Source: Phoebastria nigripes (Eukaryota; Chordata; Aves; Procellariiformes; Diomedeidae). From it: DNA of 64,000 nucleotides. The translations under genes and the position numbers were made by a program. Location: the NCBI GenBank assembly GCA_035582835.1, contig JAYKAV010003085.1, positions 58,031-122,030 of the forward strand. The letters are read 5' to 3'. The notes under the pieces were generated by a model that saw only the letters and a list, made by a program, of their open reading frames with translations, was not told the DNA's origin and did not search any database. Below, piece after piece: positions 61,431 to 64,000 of this stretch; positions within the stretch are counted from its first letter, which is position 1; each line of letters begins with the position of its first letter.

Positions 61431-64000
61431 AACAGTCATTCTCTTTTTACCTCTCCTTTACCTTCATGCTATATAAACTAAACTTGAAGGATGAAACCAC
61501 ACACTATGTAACACAGAGCCTTGAAAATTTCATCCATAAAATATTGTTCGTGGTCACATTGATGCAATCCAAATGAACAGATTGATTTAACTTGATTCTA
61601 CAACTTATTTTAACACAGTTTGGCCTCTCATTCAGAGAGCTTCACAGCAACTTCGTATCTTTTGTCTACTGCCATGATCATATTTTCCCATCCATCTTGG
61701 CTTAGAGAAACTTGGCAGGAAAAAAAAAAAAAGTACAAAGTAGTGAGCTATTACAGTTTTTAGGAAATTTAGGAAGATTTGAACACTTTCTATTGCATCA
61801 AACTTCATCATTAAAATAGCAAAAATAAATCCAACCTGCAAGGAAGGAGGTGTGTTAGGGGCAAATGCTTAAACCTGGAAGTAGCTTGATAACTACTGGA
61901 TCTCACTTACACACATACACAAACACAAGATTAACTACTTAACTAGAATTACTTGACTTGTTTAATTCTTGTTTGGCAGGTTTGGTAGTGAATGTAATTG
62001 TCTATATAACTATAGCATTCTTCGGAGCATTACAAATTTTGAACCAATTAGGTGCATCAACTACTCAACCTAAGAATGCCGTAACAGAGACAGTTAACAA
62101 ACACTGAAGGGAATGCAAGTCTAAAATAACACCAAACTGTTTCTCTAAGAAACTAATAATAATAACAGTAAAAACAATGATGAAATGTGAAATGTCTATT
62201 CATTGTGGAAGTACAGATTCCATTTCAAGGGAAAGCAAATTAAAGTATAATACAACAGCCTCTTCTAAGCAAACATTTAGCTCAAAATTGACCTCAGATT
62301 TTATAAATCTTTATATACTATATACTATAATAACCTATTTAAATCTTTCAGGTTTAACATATCTTAATAATGAACTAGGTTTTCTAAAAGTAAGAACTAG
62401 AAAGTCAACGCCATTTTAACAATTTGATAGAGCAAATGAGGTTTAGCTTGAAGAATAGACCTACATTAGAAGGTTTTGTATGGTCTGAAATAGTTGAAGT
62501 TAACTTTTTCTTTTTCTATCCATTCTCATAATGGTTATAAAATTACTTCCAGCTCTCTGCATCTTTGCCTGTAAAGTCTTGCGAAATAATCTTTTCATGC
62601 TGATCCTTATCATTCTCACTTACCTTTTACAAAAAGGATGAATCACAATGTTGAGATTTAATTTAAAAGCACTCTTAGAGTCTCACCTTAACAAAAGAGA
62701 ACTTGTTCCCTTATCAATTGTTACTTTCACCTACTGGATNTCTTTTCAGAAGTTGTATCTATTTTCAAAAAAAATATATTAATGTTAAATTCAATATAAA
62801 AGGTCAAAACGCCCCTATCCATTGACAGAAAACTCTTTGGAACCAGCAGGTAACAAGATCAAAGTGCACATTAAATTCAGCTGGAAGGCTTCATCAGGTT
62901 AGTTAATGGTCATCTGTGACAACTGTGTGACTTTGGTAGATTGCTCAAGACTTCTAACACAGCTTCTAAAAAGCAACATGACATGGGAGGTTGTTAAATC
63001 ACAAACATGGTTGCTTTCTGTAAGGGACTGTATTACAGCAGTGCAACACTCTAAATGACCATGATGTTACTTTCCAAATTTAATGCCTAGTGCTAAACCT
63101 CAGCTTTAATTCATATGGTATAAGATTTGTTATCTCTGCCAATCTCAACTCTGAAGATATTTCTGTTTCAAGTGTCTGGCAGCCTTTTATGAAGGTTATG
63201 ACACCTCTCAGCCTAATCAGGCAAACCACCTGCCAGTATTTCTGCAATCAATATGCAGATTGCCTAAAACAGCCTATGTAGTTAAGAAGTGAGCAGAGCT
63301 GGAAGCATATCAGTGCTCAGCTGCTCCTGTGGCCACCCTTTTAAGAATGGCATAACAGCAGCTACTAAGTCTGTTATACCAGAGATGATAAAATGAATTA
63401 TCCATTTAGCAGGTGTTATTGGGACAATATGCATTTAAGATAGTCTGTAATGATATGATTTTCTAAAGGAATGACTTATAGTTTGCTGGAAAAATCCAGC
63501 AAGGTCTATTCAGGGAGCTCTGGGAAGAGTTATTTTTAGTATATCAATGTCAATATACCAATGTCTGATTAAGACTCGTAAAGCTGTTGTGACTAATTCA
63601 TGCCTCAAATCATATTCTGCACAGGAGTGCCATGACCCAACTTTCGAACAAGGTTGCTTTGATTTGGGCACAGGAAAGGGAGTAAGAAATGAATTGAAAA
63701 GCTAAGGTACTTGATCCTTTTTTCACTGAGTATAAAGCATAGGTGGCTATGTTCATTTTCTTTTGTCCTAGACAATCTCATTAAAGCTGGGGAGCTGAGT
63801 TCTGGAAATTTAGAAAGATTTCATTGAAAAGGTTAAGAGCAATTGGATACGATAGGATTTACACCTCTTCGGAAATGCTTATTGAAAACCTATTAAATCT
63901 GTGTAAGGTTGTCTATCCAGGCTGAACTGGGAACTTCTTTTATCATTGTCCTTAAACTTTCAGAGGCGAGCCAAGAGACTATGATTTAAAGAGACACAGT
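61431..64000. other. Unassigned AT-rich noncoding DNA to window end
   Basis: No gene or repeat family was recognised. A short A run lies near 61720-61732, an AC-rich patch near 61908-61928, and an A run continuing to TATATT near 62768-62780. Open frames of 60-80 codons show no motif. Confidence 0.5.

Noticed and set aside
61045..61476. 143-codon plus-strand open frame, the longest in the window
   Set aside because: It lies antisense across an ancient CR1 relic (copy C). The peptide has no domain and the sequence is explained by the repeat.
1..64000. Bacterial or phage features, CRISPR arrays, operons, tRNA or rRNA genes
   Set aside because: None seen. Interspersed CR1 elements, the LTR and the microsatellite content show this is vertebrate nuclear DNA.
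1..64000. A new multi-gene biological system
   Set aside because: No supported coding gene exists in the window. All recognisable structure is transposon-derived or simple repeat.

Overview
The window looks like nuclear DNA from a bird, most likely a Neoaves lineage and not chicken-like. The strongest evidence is chicken-repeat-1 (CR1) LINE copies with the characteristic ATCATAGA-type 3' terminal microsatellite (34746-35645 and 11412-11725). A 579-bp solo LTR at 38239-38817 begins TGTCGTGGTTTAACC, ends AACCAGGACA and is flanked by a perfect 5-bp target-site duplication. I recognise this LTR type from non-galliform birds. Base composition is AT-rich and CpG-poor, with many microsatellites and homopolymers. 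Single ambiguous bases (n) are scattered through the sequence. The taxonomic placement is inference from repeat types recalled from memory; no search was run.

I found no protein-coding gene, rRNA, tRNA or CpG-island promoter that I can support. All open frames are 143 codons or shorter, and they are rich in F, I, L and S as expected from translated AT-rich noncoding DNA. The only frames with recognisable protein similarity are the CR1 ORF2 remnants on the minus strand. The window is best read as intergenic or intronic sequence. Two short frames with good splice-site context (32471-32680 and 47333-47689) are recorded as weak exon candidates only.

Layout: 1-57 is a GGAGA pentanucleotide array cut by the window edge. 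58-11411 is mostly unassigned AT-rich DNA with one ancient plus-strand CR1 relic near 5011. A CR1 3' end lies at 11412-11725. 11726-34745 is largely unassigned, with ancient palindromic repeat relics at 13955 and 15621, an AAAT array at 16241 and a purine-rich array at 24682-24853. 34746-39560 is the repeat-dense core: a young-type CR1 with ORF2 remnants, a MIR-like SINE relic, the solo LTR and an ancient CR1. 39561-64000 is mainly unassigned. It holds a palindromic MITE-like relic at 46463, a 40-base poly(A) run at 49342, G/T- or C/A-rich tracts at 50411, 57074 and 60498, two more ancient CR1 relics (55119 and 61070) and another palindromic relic at 58469.

No new biological system is evident. 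The most useful observations concern repeat archaeology: three ancient CR1 copies that can be aligned to each other within the window, a set of degenerate palindromic elements, and one dated-looking retroviral insertion with intact duplication.
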